From assembly GCF_014385165.1 (NCBI RefSeq), contig NZ_JACRTF010000001.1, positions 2,728,001 through 2,792,000 on the forward strand: a DNA stretch of 64,000 nt, written 5' to 3'. The DNA comes from Jilunia laotingensis. GTDB lineage: Bacteria > Bacteroidota > Bacteroidia > Bacteroidales > Bacteroidaceae. Made by a program: the position numbers and the translations under genes. Below, piece after piece: positions 48,421-56,966 of this stretch. Within the stretch, counting starts at the first letter, position 1. Each line of letters begins with the position of its first letter. The notes under the pieces were generated by a model. The model searched no databases, had not been told where the DNA came from, and saw only the letters and a program-made list of their open reading frames with translations.

Positions 48421-48786
48421 ATGAAAGTAGATAAGTATTTTGATAAAATCGATTTAGAGGGACTTCTAGAACGGCTGAAAGATCTTGGTAAAAATGCCGG
48501 AAGAACTTCCATGCGTCCTGTATTGTCACTGTATTTTGTGATGAAGAATCCCGAGACTCCTTTGTCGGATAAATTATTGATAGGTTCGGCATTGGCATAT
48601 TTGGTGTTACCAATTAATCTGATATCAGTTCGGAGATGGCCTGTTGTAGGTTGGGTGGATGAGATGGCTGCCATAATGATAGCATACAAAAAGGTGAAAA
48701 GGCATATTACTCCTGAGATCGAATCACAAGTAAATAACTTATTGGAAAAATGGTTTCCGGAATTAAAATATGAATTGATATCATAA
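48421..48786 (+). CDS. DUF1232 (YkvA-like) membrane-associated protein
   Basis: A 121-residue protein with a DUF1232 core: two amphipathic or hydrophobic helices around PLSDKLLIGSALAYLVLPINLIS and VVGWVDEMAAIMIAYKKVK. The family consensus is LPxDLIPD...GxxDD; here it reads LPINLISV...GWVDE, with both Asp pairs altered. Function of the family is unknown; it is membrane-associated and widespread. It lies 61 bp after the sigma-factor pair and may belong to the same transcript. Confidence 0.78.
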   Translation: MKVDKYFDKIDLEGLLERLKDLGKNAGRTSMRPVLSLYFVMKNPETPLSDKLLIGSALAYLVLPINLISVRRWPVVGWVDEMAAIMIAYKKVKRHITPEIESQVNNLLEKWFPELKYELIS

Positions 48787-48915
48787 GGGGGATTTGAGCA
48801 TTTTAACAAGCTTCTAGTTTGCTGGGCATTTGGGGCAAAATTTAGACAAACTCTCAGATTTTCGAAAATAATTCTGTTCCTTTGTATTTTCAATTAATCG
48901 AATAAAAAGAGAATC

Positions 48916-49929
48916 ATGAGAAGTTTTGCCTCAGATAATAATTCCGGTGTTCATCCTGCGGTAATGGAAGCATTGGTGCAAGCCAATCAGGATCACGCCC
49001 TTGGGTATGGTGATGATTTGTGGACAAAAGAAGCTGTCCGAAAGATAAAAGAAACATTTGGTTCGGATTGTGAACCGTTGTTTGTTTTTAACGGGACAGG
49101 CAGCAATGTTGTAGCTTTGCAGTTGATGACACGTCCTTATAATTCTGTTCTTTGTGCGGAAACGGCACATATATATGTCGATGAATGCGGTTCTCCCGTT
49201 AAGCTGACCGGCTGTCAGATACGTCCGATAGCGACTTCGGACGGGAAACTTACGCCAGAGCTTATTCTTCCCTACCTTCATGGTTTTGGTGACCAGCACC
49301 ATTCACAGCCTGGGGCTGTATATCTGTCACAATGTACCGAACTAGGCACTATTTATACTCCGGACGAATTAAAAGCTATTACTTCATTAGCTCATCGATA
49401 TGGGATGCGTGTACATATGGATGGAGCGCGTATTGCCAATGCTTGTGCAGCGCTTGGTCTTTCACTGAAGGCGTTGACAGTCGACTGCGGAGTCGATGTG
49501 CTTAGTTTCGGAGGTACCAAAAATGGATTGATGATGGGAGAATGTGTTGTAATTTTCGATGACTGTCTGAAGGTTGAGGCACGCTTTGTCCGTAAACAGT
49601 CGGCACAGTTAGCATCAAAGATGCGCTATCTCTCCTGTCAGTTTACTGCATATCTGACAGATGAATTATGGCTAAAAAATGCTTTACATGCCAATGCTAT
49701 GGCTCGTAAGCTTCACGATGCTTTGGCAAAGTTCCCGGGTGTACGCTTTACTCAAAAGCCCGAGAGTAACCAGTTGTTTCTTACGATGCCCCGCCCCGTA
49801 ATAGACCGGATGTTGAAATCCTATTTCTTTTATTTCTGGAAAGAGGAAGTCGATGAGATTCGCTTGGTTACTTCTTTTGATACGACCGAACAGGATATTG
49901 ATGATTTTATCGGTTTGCTTAATGCATAA
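48916..49929 (+). CDS. ltaE: Low-specificity threonine aldolase
   Basis: PLP enzyme splitting threonine or allo-threonine to glycine and acetaldehyde; cytoplasmic. The 337-residue length is normal for the beta-eliminating lyase fold. Visible features: the N-terminal FASDNNSGVHPAVMEAL, the substrate loop YGDD (31-34), the cofactor-binding Asp in HMDGARIANA (about 168-177), and the Schiff-base lysine Lys202 in SFGGTKNGLM. Apparently transcribed alone, with a weak -7-like TTCCTTTG at 48877-48884. Confidence 0.93.
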   Translation: MRSFASDNNSGVHPAVMEALVQANQDHALGYGDDLWTKEAVRKIKETFGSDCEPLFVFNGTGSNVVALQLMTRPYNSVLCAETAHIYVDECGSPVKLTGCQIRPIATSDGKLTPELILPYLHGFGDQHHSQPGAVYLSQCTELGTIYTPDELKAITSLAHRYGMRVHMDGARIANACAALGLSLKALTVDCGVDVLSFGGTKNGLMMGECVVIFDDCLKVEARFVRKQSAQLASKMRYLSCQFTAYLTDELWLKNALHANAMARKLHDALAKFPGVRFTQKPESNQLFLTMPRPVIDRMLKSYFFYFWKEEVDEIRLVTSFDTTEQDIDDFIGLLNA

Positions 49930-50071
49930 AGCACCTTTTTTATGTCTTGATACTCTTTGCTCTCAAAGGAAAGAGTAAGTATGAAGATTTATTAAAAAAT
50001 GAACCTAAAGGCTCTGTTGGTGTGTTATTTGCATACGTTTCAGTAGTAGAACGTTTAAATATACAGAAAGC

Positions 50072-51025
50072 ATGGCTTATATAGATTATTACAAGATTCT
50101 TGGAGTTGACAAGAGTGCTTCCCAGGACGATATCAAAAAGGCTTTTCGCAAGCTGGCCCGCAAGTATCATCCGGATTTGAACCCGAATGACCCGAGCGCA
50201 AAAGACAAGTTTCAGGAGATCAATGAGGCTAACGAAGTACTGAGCGATCCGGAGAAGCGTAAAAAGTACGATGAATACGGCGAACATTGGAAACATGCCG
50301 ATGAATTTGAAGCTCAGAAGCGAGCCCGTCAGCAAGCCGGAGGTGGAGGTGGCTTTGGCGGATTCGGGGGTGCCGGAGGCTTTGGCGGTGATGAGAATGG
50401 TTATTGGTATTCCAGTGACGGACAAGGATTTTCCGGTGGTGGAGAAGGTTTTTCCGATTTCTTTGAATCGATGTTCGGAGGTCGGGCGCGAGGTGGCAGT
50501 CGTGGGAATGCCGGTTTCCGCGGTCAGGATTTTAATGCAGAGTTGCATCTTTCGCTTCGTGATGCTGCTACAACTCATAAACAAGTGTTGACGGTGAATG
50601 GTAAGAATGTACGTATCACTATTCCGGCAGGTGTTGCCAATGGGCAAGTCATTAAATTGAAAGGGTATGGCGGACCCGGTGTGAATGGCGGACCGGCAGG
50701 TGATTTGTATATCACCTTTGTTATACCTGAAGATCCGGTATTCAAACGTGTTGGGGATGATCTTTACATTGATGTATCTCTCAATCTCTATACTGCCATA
50801 TTGGGGGGAGAGCAAGAGGTAGAAACCTTAAACGGTAAAGTGAAACTAAAAGTGAAACCTGAAACACAGAACGGTACGAAGGTACGGCTCAAGGGCAAGG
50901 GTTTTCCAGTCTATAAGAAAGAGGGACAATCGGGCGATTTGATCATTACCTATGATGTTAAGATTCCTACGAGTCTGACAGAAAGGCAGAAAGAATTGTT
51001 CCGTGAGTTACAGAGTATGAACTAA
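50072..51025 (+). CDS. cbpA: DnaJ-like co-chaperone CbpA (type II, no zinc finger)
   Basis: A 317-residue J-domain protein that stimulates Hsp70 ATPase. The J-domain spans residues 1-70 with the HPD tripeptide at 33-35. A Gly/Phe-rich linker follows (about 90-150, [14 protein letters not shown]), then two C-terminal beta domains ([39 protein letters not shown]). There is no CxxCxGxG zinc-finger repeat, which separates it from DnaJ and assigns it to CbpA. The cbpM gene 16 bp downstream confirms this. Confidence 0.95.
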   Translation: MAYIDYYKILGVDKSASQDDIKKAFRKLARKYHPDLNPNDPSAKDKFQEINEANEVLSDPEKRKKYDEYGEHWKHADEFEAQKRARQQAGGGGGFGGFGGAGGFGGDENGYWYSSDGQGFSGGGEGFSDFFESMFGGRARGGSRGNAGFRGQDFNAELHLSLRDAATTHKQVLTVNGKNVRITIPAGVANGQVIKLKGYGGPGVNGGPAGDLYITFVIPEDPVFKRVGDDLYIDVSLNLYTAILGGEQEVETLNGKVKLKVKPETQNGTKVRLKGKGFPVYKKEGQSGDLIITYDVKIPTSLTERQKELFRELQSMN

Positions 51026-51041
51026 AAAATGAATCAGCACT

Positions 51042-51353
51042 ATGCAGACCGAATTAATTATAGTTAGTGAATACTGTCAGAAGTGTCACATCGAGCCCTC
51101 ATTTATCGACTTGCTTGAGGAGGGTGGTTTGATTGAAGTCCGTGCAGAGGCGGGCGAGCATTATCTGCTTGTGGCGCAATTGCCGGAAGTAGAGCGTTAT
51201 AGTAGGATGTATTATGATCTTTCTATCAATATAGAAGGTATCGATGCCATTCATCATCTTTTGGAAAGGATGGAGGGGATGAGGCGTGAAATAAATTCGC
51301 TTCATAATCGTCTTTCGCTTTACAGGAAGTATGAAATGGAAGAAATAGAATAA
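51042..51353 (+). CDS. cbpM: Chaperone modulator CbpM
   Basis: A 103-residue MerR-like helical protein that binds the J-domain of CbpA and inhibits its co-chaperone activity. The sequence has an N-terminal helix pair (YCQKCHIEPSFIDLLEEGGLI), a short basic-acidic strand, and a C-terminal helical segment (HHLLERMEGMRREINSLHNRL) typical of the family. Forms a two-gene operon with cbpA. Confidence 0.88.
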   Translation: MQTELIIVSEYCQKCHIEPSFIDLLEEGGLIEVRAEAGEHYLLVAQLPEVERYSRMYYDLSINIEGIDAIHHLLERMEGMRREINSLHNRLSLYRKYEMEEIE

Positions 51354-51373
51354 ATAACGAACAGTAGTAAGGG

Positions 51374-51403
51374 GGATTCTTTTATGAAAGAATCCTTTTT
51401 TTT
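51374..51403. terminator. Terminator of cbpA-cbpM, overlapping the acyltransferase stop
   Basis: A 9-bp stem GGATTCTTT / AAAGAATCC with 4-nt loop and eight T. The last codons of the converging acyltransferase gene (stop at 51382) lie inside the hairpin, so one sequence serves as coding end and terminator. Confidence 0.82.
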
Positions 51404-52332
51404 CCAAAACAGTATTGGGATATATTCAGGCGGTCGGTTAGCCATCCTATTCCGATGCATCCTGCAATGGTGAAGGCAACAGCTACTATCATGAAGCATA
51501 CCCCGGTTGGTTCGAATGAGAAAAAAGGAAGGAATTTCTTCGATAGTAAGGTGAACACAGGGGAGAAAAGGAGGATGACCAGTGTATTACGTCCAATAAA
51601 ATGATGGATTTTAGTTATTTGGACCGGCAGGTATGGATATATGAATAAAAGAATGCTTATTGAAAGGTAAGTGATTGTAACGCCTGTCAAAGTAGACCTG
51701 TCCAGATTTTCCGGGAAACAGCATAGTATGATAAATGGAATTGCTGCCAACGCGGAAGGTTGGAAAGAGGAAATAAATGAAAAGTTGCTTTGGCAGATAA
51801 AGATTCCTGCTAGGAAATAGATGGCATTTGCAAAAGACAATATGGAAGTACCGTAAGAGAGGACAAAAAAGATAAGTCCTAAAAGAATGAAACGGGATAT
51901 TCCTGACAACTTTACATAATTATATACAAGATAATAGATGATACTGCATATCAATAATGTATGCAAATACCAGTAAGGTCCCATCGGTGATAGGAATGTT
52001 TTACTTAATAAAAGTTGTCCGCTGAGTTCTGTTACTTTTTCGCGTACGGGTAATACAGACGACATGATGACATATCCTATTTCCATCACCGCATAGGGAA
52101 TGAATATCCACAGCATGTTTCTGAAAAACTTGCCCGGACTTTTTCGTACATTTACCAGATACCCGGAAATAATGAGAAATGCCGGCATATGAAAGGTATA
52201 TACTATCTTCTTCGCATACGGATATTTATCACCTATAAATACAAGATGAAAAATAACCATCAAAATAATAAAGATGCACTTCAAATAATCCAGTTCTTCT
52301 ATCCGCTTTAGATTGCCGTGATCTTGTGCCAT
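51382..52332 (-). CDS. Acyltransferase family 3 membrane protein
   Basis: A 316-residue integral membrane protein with about ten TM helices. It has the acyltransferase-3 N-terminal motif (LDYLKCIFIILMVIFHLVF, the His in TM1 being the family's conserved catalytic candidate) and FHMPAFLIISGYL, the second hallmark. Family members O-acylate sugars of surface polysaccharides, peptidoglycan or lipids; the acceptor here cannot be told. No polysaccharide genes are near. It is a stand-alone gene downstream of the etf/dehydrogenase operon on the opposite side of a hairpin. Confidence 0.82.
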   Translation of the reverse strand: MAQDHGNLKRIEELDYLKCIFIILMVIFHLVFIGDKYPYAKKIVYTFHMPAFLIISGYLVNVRKSPGKFFRNMLWIFIPYAVMEIGYVIMSSVLPVREKVTELSGQLLLSKTFLSPMGPYWYLHTLLICSIIYYLVYNYVKLSGISRFILLGLIFFVLSYGTSILSFANAIYFLAGIFICQSNFSFISSFQPSALAAIPFIILCCFPENLDRSTLTGVTITYLSISILLFIYPYLPVQITKIHHFIGRNTLVILLFSPVFTLLSKKFLPFFSFEPTGVCFMIVAVAFTIAGCIGIGWLTDRLNISQYCFGKKRILS

Positions 52333-52350
52333 AACAGTTCTCTATATTTG

Positions 52351-52398
52351 TAGGGGCCGGCTTACAAATACGTTAAGTTGTTTTTCAGCCGACCCCTA
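52351..52398. terminator. GC-rich hairpin after the etf/dehydrogenase operon
   Basis: A 12-bp stem with one mismatch (TAGGGGCCGGCT / AGCCGACCCCTA) and 24-nt loop. No U-tract, so termination efficiency is uncertain. Confidence 0.45.
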
Positions 52399-52427
52399 AT
52401 CTGATTAATATCCGAAAGAACAGATAT

Positions 52428-54134
52428 TTATTTTCTGTAATATGCCAAATCGTCCTTATCGAACTTACGAATAAAGTTGATATGCTTTTCTACTTCGCTT
52501 TCTGCATAACGTACAAATACCTGTGCTGAAGTTCCGAATAATTCCGGGTTCTTGGAAGCATCTTGTACCAGCAGATGTCCCATGATAGTATATGCTGCCA
52601 TTTCTACCAGGCGACGTGCGCAAAAGTCAAGCAATTCCTGATCTTTCGTTTCTGTGATTTGGGCGACACATGCAGCATATTTGCTTGCCATTTCCTTCAA
52701 ACGGTTTTGCAACCCTTCCATATCGGGAGCTACCGACAGAGCTTCGTATTCCTTAATACGGTTGAGATAAGCACCTGTTGTCACATAACGGATGGCAGCT
52801 ACTACTTGCAACTGGGTAGTACCTTCGTAGATGGATGTGATACGCGCATCGCGATAGATACGTTCGCAGGCATAATCTTTCATGAAACCTGAACCACCGT
52901 GAATCTGTATACAATCATAAGCATTCTGATTGGCGAATTCACTTCCTATACCTTTTGCCAACGGAGTGAAAGCATCTGCCAGTTTAGCAAACGTCTTCTG
53001 TTCGGCACGTTCTTCAGGAGTCAGTTTACGCTCTTTTGAAATATCATCCAATGCTTTGTAGATGTCTACATATCGGGCAGTCTCGTACAACAGGGCACGT
53101 GAAGCATCCAATTTGGCTTTCATCAAGGAAAGGATTTCGGCAACTGCCGGGAACTCAATGATAGCTTTGCCGAACTGCTTACGGTCTTTGGCATAATCCA
53201 ATGCTTCATTGTAGGCAGCCTGCGAGATACCAACCGACTGAGCGGCAATACCCAGACGGGCACCGTTCATCAAGGCCATTACGTATTTGATCAATCCCAG
53301 TTTACGGTCACCGCAAAGTTCTGCTTTTGCATTCTTGAATACCAATTCGCAGGTAGGAGAGCCTTTGATACCCATTTTATTCTCGATACGGCGAACATTC
53401 ACACCTCCGTTACGCTTGTCATAAATGAACATGGATAGTCCGCGGCCATCGTGTGTACCTTCTTCCGAACGTGCTAAAACAAGGTGGATATCCGAATCGC
53501 CATTCGTGATGAAACGTTTCACACCGTTCAGGTACCAGCATTCGTCTTTTTCGCTGTAAGTTGCTTTCAGCATGACAGCCTGAAGATCGGAACCGGCATC
53601 CGGTTCGGTAAGATCCATAGACATGGTTTCACCTTCGCAAACACGGGTTATATAACGTTTCCTCTGGTCTTCGTTGGCAAATTCATAGATCGTTTCTGCA
53701 CAGTCCTGCAATCCCCAAAGGTTTTCAAAACCGGCATCACTACGGCTTACGATATCGGCAGCCATGATATACGGAGTGATAGGGAAGTTGAGTCCACCGA
53801 AACGGCGGGGCATAGCCATACCCATCAGACCTGCTTTACGGCAAGCTTCCAAGTTGCGGGCAGTTCCTTCAGCATAAGTCACACGGTTGTTGGCACAAAC
53901 CGGACCTTCGTGATCAACGCCTTCGGCATTAGGAGCTATGATATCGCCACAGATTTCACCGACAATCTCCAGAACTTTGTCGTAGCTGTCCATAGCGTCT
54001 TCAAAGTCTATCGGTGCGTAATCGAATTTTTCTTTATCAGTATAGTTGCGCTCTTTCAGCTCAACGATTCTCTTCATTAACGGATGGTTCAAGTGATGCT
54101 TGAGTTCCGGGGTATCTAAATAAAAGTTAGCCAT
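52428..54134 (-). CDS. Acyl-CoA dehydrogenase, long form
   Basis: Flavoprotein oxidising a short acyl-CoA to enoyl-CoA or working in the reverse direction, handing electrons to the EtfAB encoded just upstream. FAD and substrate signatures are clear: MDLTEPDAGSDLQAV (about 170-185), MGIKGSPTCELVF, and GGSGFMKDYACERIYRDARI. The catalytic base Glu of SCAD/butyryl-CoA-type enzymes is in IYEGTTQLQ near residue 432. At 568 residues it is ~180 longer than classical family members, through a helical C-terminal extension (about 440-568) of the kind found in long bacterial forms. Third gene of etfB-etfA-acad, 4 bp after etfA. Substrate (butyryl or another acyl) not resolved. Confidence 0.92.
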   Translation of the reverse strand: MANFYLDTPELKHHLNHPLMKRIVELKERNYTDKEKFDYAPIDFEDAMDSYDKVLEIVGEICGDIIAPNAEGVDHEGPVCANNRVTYAEGTARNLEACRKAGLMGMAMPRRFGGLNFPITPYIMAADIVSRSDAGFENLWGLQDCAETIYEFANEDQRKRYITRVCEGETMSMDLTEPDAGSDLQAVMLKATYSEKDECWYLNGVKRFITNGDSDIHLVLARSEEGTHDGRGLSMFIYDKRNGGVNVRRIENKMGIKGSPTCELVFKNAKAELCGDRKLGLIKYVMALMNGARLGIAAQSVGISQAAYNEALDYAKDRKQFGKAIIEFPAVAEILSLMKAKLDASRALLYETARYVDIYKALDDISKERKLTPEERAEQKTFAKLADAFTPLAKGIGSEFANQNAYDCIQIHGGSGFMKDYACERIYRDARITSIYEGTTQLQVVAAIRYVTTGAYLNRIKEYEALSVAPDMEGLQNRLKEMASKYAACVAQITETKDQELLDFCARRLVEMAAYTIMGHLLVQDASKNPELFGTSAQVFVRYAESEVEKHINFIRKFDKDDLAYYRK

Positions 54135-54138
54135 TTTC

Positions 54139-55158
54139 TTACTTACTATTCTGTTTATAATACTTAATCATCTTCGGCACAACCTCTTCGATAGTTCCGT
54201 TAATCACGTAATCTGCAATCTTATTGATCGGAGCTTCCGGGTCGTTGTTGATAGAGATGATGATACCACTCTCCTGCATACCGGCAATGTGCTGGATCTG
54301 ACCGGAGATACCGCAAGCGATATAAAGTTTCGGACGAACGGTAACACCTGTTTGTCCGATCTGGCGGTCATGATCGATGAAGCCTGCGTCAACAGCTGCA
54401 CGGCTGGCACCAACTTCGGCATTGAGTACTTTGGCAAGGTCGAACAACAGGTCGAAATTCTCCTTGGAGCCTACTCCGTAGCCACCGGATATGATGATCG
54501 GAGAGCCTTTCAGGTTGTTTTTCGCCTTTTCAACGTGACGTTCGATCACTTTTACTACATAATCCGTGTCGGCTACATAATTCTTTACGTCATGACGGAC
54601 TACTTCGCCTTTATATTCGGGGTTCAGTATCGCTTTTTTCATAACGCCTTCGCGAACGGTTGCCATTTGCGGACGATGTTCGGGATTGACGATGGTGGCA
54701 ACGATGTTACCACCGAAAGCCGGACGAATCTGGTATAACAGGTTCTTGTAAGTCTTTCCTTCTTTCTTATCTTCGTGGTCACCGATTTCCAGTGAAGTGC
54801 AGTCGGCAGTCAGACCGCTGGTCAGTGCGGAAGAAACGCGTGGACCCAAGTCGCGACCGATAACGGTTGCACCCATCAGGCAGATTTGCGGTTGTTCTTC
54901 TTTGAACAGATTCACCAGGACGGAGGTGTGTGGGAGGGAAGTATAAGGGTAAAGTCCTTCTCCATCGAATACGTGTAATTTGTCCACACCGTATGGAAGG
55001 ATTTGTTTTTCGATATCTTTGAGACCGGTTCCGATGACAACGGCTTCGAGCTGGCAACCCAGTTGGTTAGCTAACGAACGGCCTTTGGTCAGAAGTTCAA
55101 GGCTTACGTCTGCGATGATACCTTCTTCTATTTCGCAATATACAAATAAGTTGTTCAT
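54139..55158 (-). CDS. etfA: Electron transfer flavoprotein subunit alpha
   Basis: A 339-residue FAD-binding subunit of the ETF heterodimer. The C-terminal FAD domain shows SGGYGVGSKENFDLL, GASRAAVDAGFI, GQTGVTVRPKLYIACGISG and SINNDPEAPI, all family-specific. Placed 2 bp after etfB and 4 bp before the acyl-CoA dehydrogenase, so the three form one enzyme system. Whether it bifurcates electrons to ferredoxin cannot be decided by reading alone. Confidence 0.95.
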   Translation of the reverse strand: MNNLFVYCEIEEGIIADVSLELLTKGRSLANQLGCQLEAVVIGTGLKDIEKQILPYGVDKLHVFDGEGLYPYTSLPHTSVLVNLFKEEQPQICLMGATVIGRDLGPRVSSALTSGLTADCTSLEIGDHEDKKEGKTYKNLLYQIRPAFGGNIVATIVNPEHRPQMATVREGVMKKAILNPEYKGEVVRHDVKNYVADTDYVVKVIERHVEKAKNNLKGSPIIISGGYGVGSKENFDLLFDLAKVLNAEVGASRAAVDAGFIDHDRQIGQTGVTVRPKLYIACGISGQIQHIAGMQESGIIISINNDPEAPINKIADYVINGTIEEVVPKMIKYYKQNSK

Positions 55159-55160
55159 AA

Positions 55161-56033
55161 TTATCCGATAGTATGGTTAGCTAACAGTTCGACAATCAGG
55201 TTCTCTACATCATGGTCACTGCCACTGATGGTTTTGCTCTCTTTTGCCTGGAACACGATGTTTTGTATGGCTTTCACTTTGGTGGGCGAACCAGACAAAC
55301 CGCATTGTGCTAGATCACCGTTTACATCGGCTACACTCCATTCAACGAGGTTCAGATAGTCTCGGGTATCATACAGGTCCGTATAGTCCAAGTTACCTTG
55401 TTGTTTTTCGGTAACGGTCTTGGCGTGTTTGTACTTCTGTACCAGTTTCGCATTGCGCGGACGGCAGGGGGCTGCACTTCCGTTTACGGTGATTACGATG
55501 GGCAACGGACCTTCGACAGTCTCTATACCTCCGTCGATATGACGTTTTACGGTAATATGTCCATCGGCAACTTTCAGAATCTCTTCGGCATATGTAATTT
55601 GGGTCAGACCTAATTTTTCTGCAACCTGCGGACCTACCTGTGCCGTATCTCCGTCGATAGCCTGACGGCCACCGATGATGATGTCATACTCACCGATCTT
55701 GCGGATAGCTGTTGCCAAAGCGTATGAAGTAGCCAGCGTGTCGGCACCTGCGAAAGCGCGGTCTGTCAGAAGATAACCGTTGTCGGCACCACGGAAAAGT
55801 CCTTCACGAATAATGTCGGCTGCGCGACCCGGTCCCATAGTAAGAATGGTAACGGTTGAGCCTGGATGGGCATCTTTCAGTCGGAGAGCCTGTTCAAGAG
55901 CATTCAGGTCTTCGGGATTGAAGATGGCAGGGAGTGCCGCACGGTTAATAGTTCCGTCGGCTTTCATGGCATCTTTCCCAACATTACGTGTGTCGGGAAC
56001 TTGTTTTGCCAATACAACAATTTTCAAACTCAT
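55161..56033 (-). CDS. etfB: Electron transfer flavoprotein subunit beta
   Basis: A 290-residue beta subunit. Key features: the N-terminal VVLAKQVPDTRNVG, the nucleotide-binding loop region (LTMGPGRAADIIREGLFRGAD, about 64-84), the family signature GRQAIDGDTAQVGPQVAEKLG, and the AAPCRPRNAK segment. It is longer than the ~260-residue respiratory type, as in anaerobes. First gene of etfB-etfA-acad, with a good promoter. Confidence 0.95.
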   Translation of the reverse strand: MSLKIVVLAKQVPDTRNVGKDAMKADGTINRAALPAIFNPEDLNALEQALRLKDAHPGSTVTILTMGPGRAADIIREGLFRGADNGYLLTDRAFAGADTLATSYALATAIRKIGEYDIIIGGRQAIDGDTAQVGPQVAEKLGLTQITYAEEILKVADGHITVKRHIDGGIETVEGPLPIVITVNGSAAPCRPRNAKLVQKYKHAKTVTEKQQGNLDYTDLYDTRDYLNLVEWSVADVNGDLAQCGLSGSPTKVKAIQNIVFQAKESKTISGSDHDVENLIVELLANHTIG

Positions 56034-56129
56034 GTTATAAATTTTAGTATTAGTATTTCTACAAGTTAGTAGCCGGTAGTCAATAGTAAATATTTTGCTA
56101 ACTAAACTATCCGGTTAACTATCAGCGTG

Positions 56130-56160
56130 CAAATTTACTCAAACGGTTGGTTCTGACAAG
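56130..56160 (-). promoter_or_regulatory. Promoter of etfB-etfA-acad
   Basis: On the minus strand CTTG (56157-56160), 19-bp spacer, TAAATTTG (56130-56137). A strong -33/-7 pair leaving a ~90-nt leader before etfB. Confidence 0.55.
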
Positions 56161-56203
56161 AAAAACTGGGAAGAAAATGCACAGCTATGAAGATAATGAG
56201 CAA

Positions 56204-56884
56204 TTACAGAGAGATCCCTACCACAAAATAGGCTGTACTCTCATAGGGATTGAAACCGACTTTTCCGAACAGGGGGAACGAGAAACGGTCGGTAATTTGG
56301 AGGGCTTTTGAGGCTTTCAAAGCGATGTTGTTCACATTGAACTTGTCGGCATACGTACCGTCCCACGGAGTGAATCCGGCTTCGATGCTCAGTTCGATGT
56401 CTTTTACGTTGAAAGGATAGGAGAGTTGGCAATAGCTCGACCAGGCACGCTTTCCGTTTTCCCGGTAATCGTTTCCGGCAAAAATAGTATACCAGGCGGC
56501 AGTCAGTGGGAACCGTTCGCTTATGGCATATTCGGCTCCAAATTCAAACGTGTGGTTGGTGCTGTGGGCTTGGTAGTTGAAATATTTGAATGTTTCTCCT
56601 TCACCTTGGTAGAATACGTTGTTGATTATGAGCCTTAATCTTTTGTATTCATATTCCAGTGTCAGGTCAATTTCATTGTTTTTATCGCTGAATTCTGTAG
56701 AACCCCATGCGGAAATGGTAAACCCTCCTGCAGTAACTCCAAGGGTCGGTTGCACGGAAGCACTGCCGCATTTTATTCCGCGCCACATATAATTACTGAC
56801 GAAATCGGCATTGATAAAAACTTCTTGTGCATATAACAGGAATGGGCAAATAAGTGCGAATGCGAGTACTATTTGTCTTTTCAT
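56204..56884 (-). CDS. Outer-membrane barrel protein of unknown substrate
   Basis: A 226-residue protein with signal peptide (cleavage after LLYAQ, about residue 20) and short alternating strands ending in a hydrophobic last strand (TAYFVVGISL). The opening FINADFVSNYMWRGIKCG resembles small Bacteroidetes and proteobacterial barrel proteins of the TIGR02001 kind. Not linked to an obvious transport operon; the C1B peptidase lies 82 bp upstream on the same strand, beyond a strong hairpin. Confidence 0.68.
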   Translation of the reverse strand: MKRQIVLAFALICPFLLYAQEVFINADFVSNYMWRGIKCGSASVQPTLGVTAGGFTISAWGSTEFSDKNNEIDLTLEYEYKRLRLIINNVFYQGEGETFKYFNYQAHSTNHTFEFGAEYAISERFPLTAAWYTIFAGNDYRENGKRAWSSYCQLSYPFNVKDIELSIEAGFTPWDGTYADKFNVNNIALKASKALQITDRFSFPLFGKVGFNPYESTAYFVVGISL

Positions 56885-56927
56885 CTTTTGTCGGTTATGT
56901 TTATGAGCGTTCTATACGCTGAAAAGG

Positions 56928-56962
56928 ACGATGCATCCCCATAAACTATGGGGATGCATCGT
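56928..56962 (-). terminator. Strong hairpin terminator of the C1B peptidase
   Basis: A perfect 16-bp stem (56928-56943 / 56947-56962) with a 3-nt loop, 4 bp after the peptidase stop. On the minus strand it is followed by CCTTTTC, a weak U-tract. Confidence 0.75.
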
Positions 56963-56966
56963 AGAA

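Noticed and set aside
52343..52350. TATATTTG on the plus strand as a promoter
   Set aside because: No gene lies downstream on the plus strand; a chance match in AT-rich DNA.
53484..54080. 198-residue plus-strand frame inside the acyl-CoA dehydrogenase
   Set aside because: Antisense to a confident enzyme gene; composition is His/Phe/Thr-rich without domain signals.
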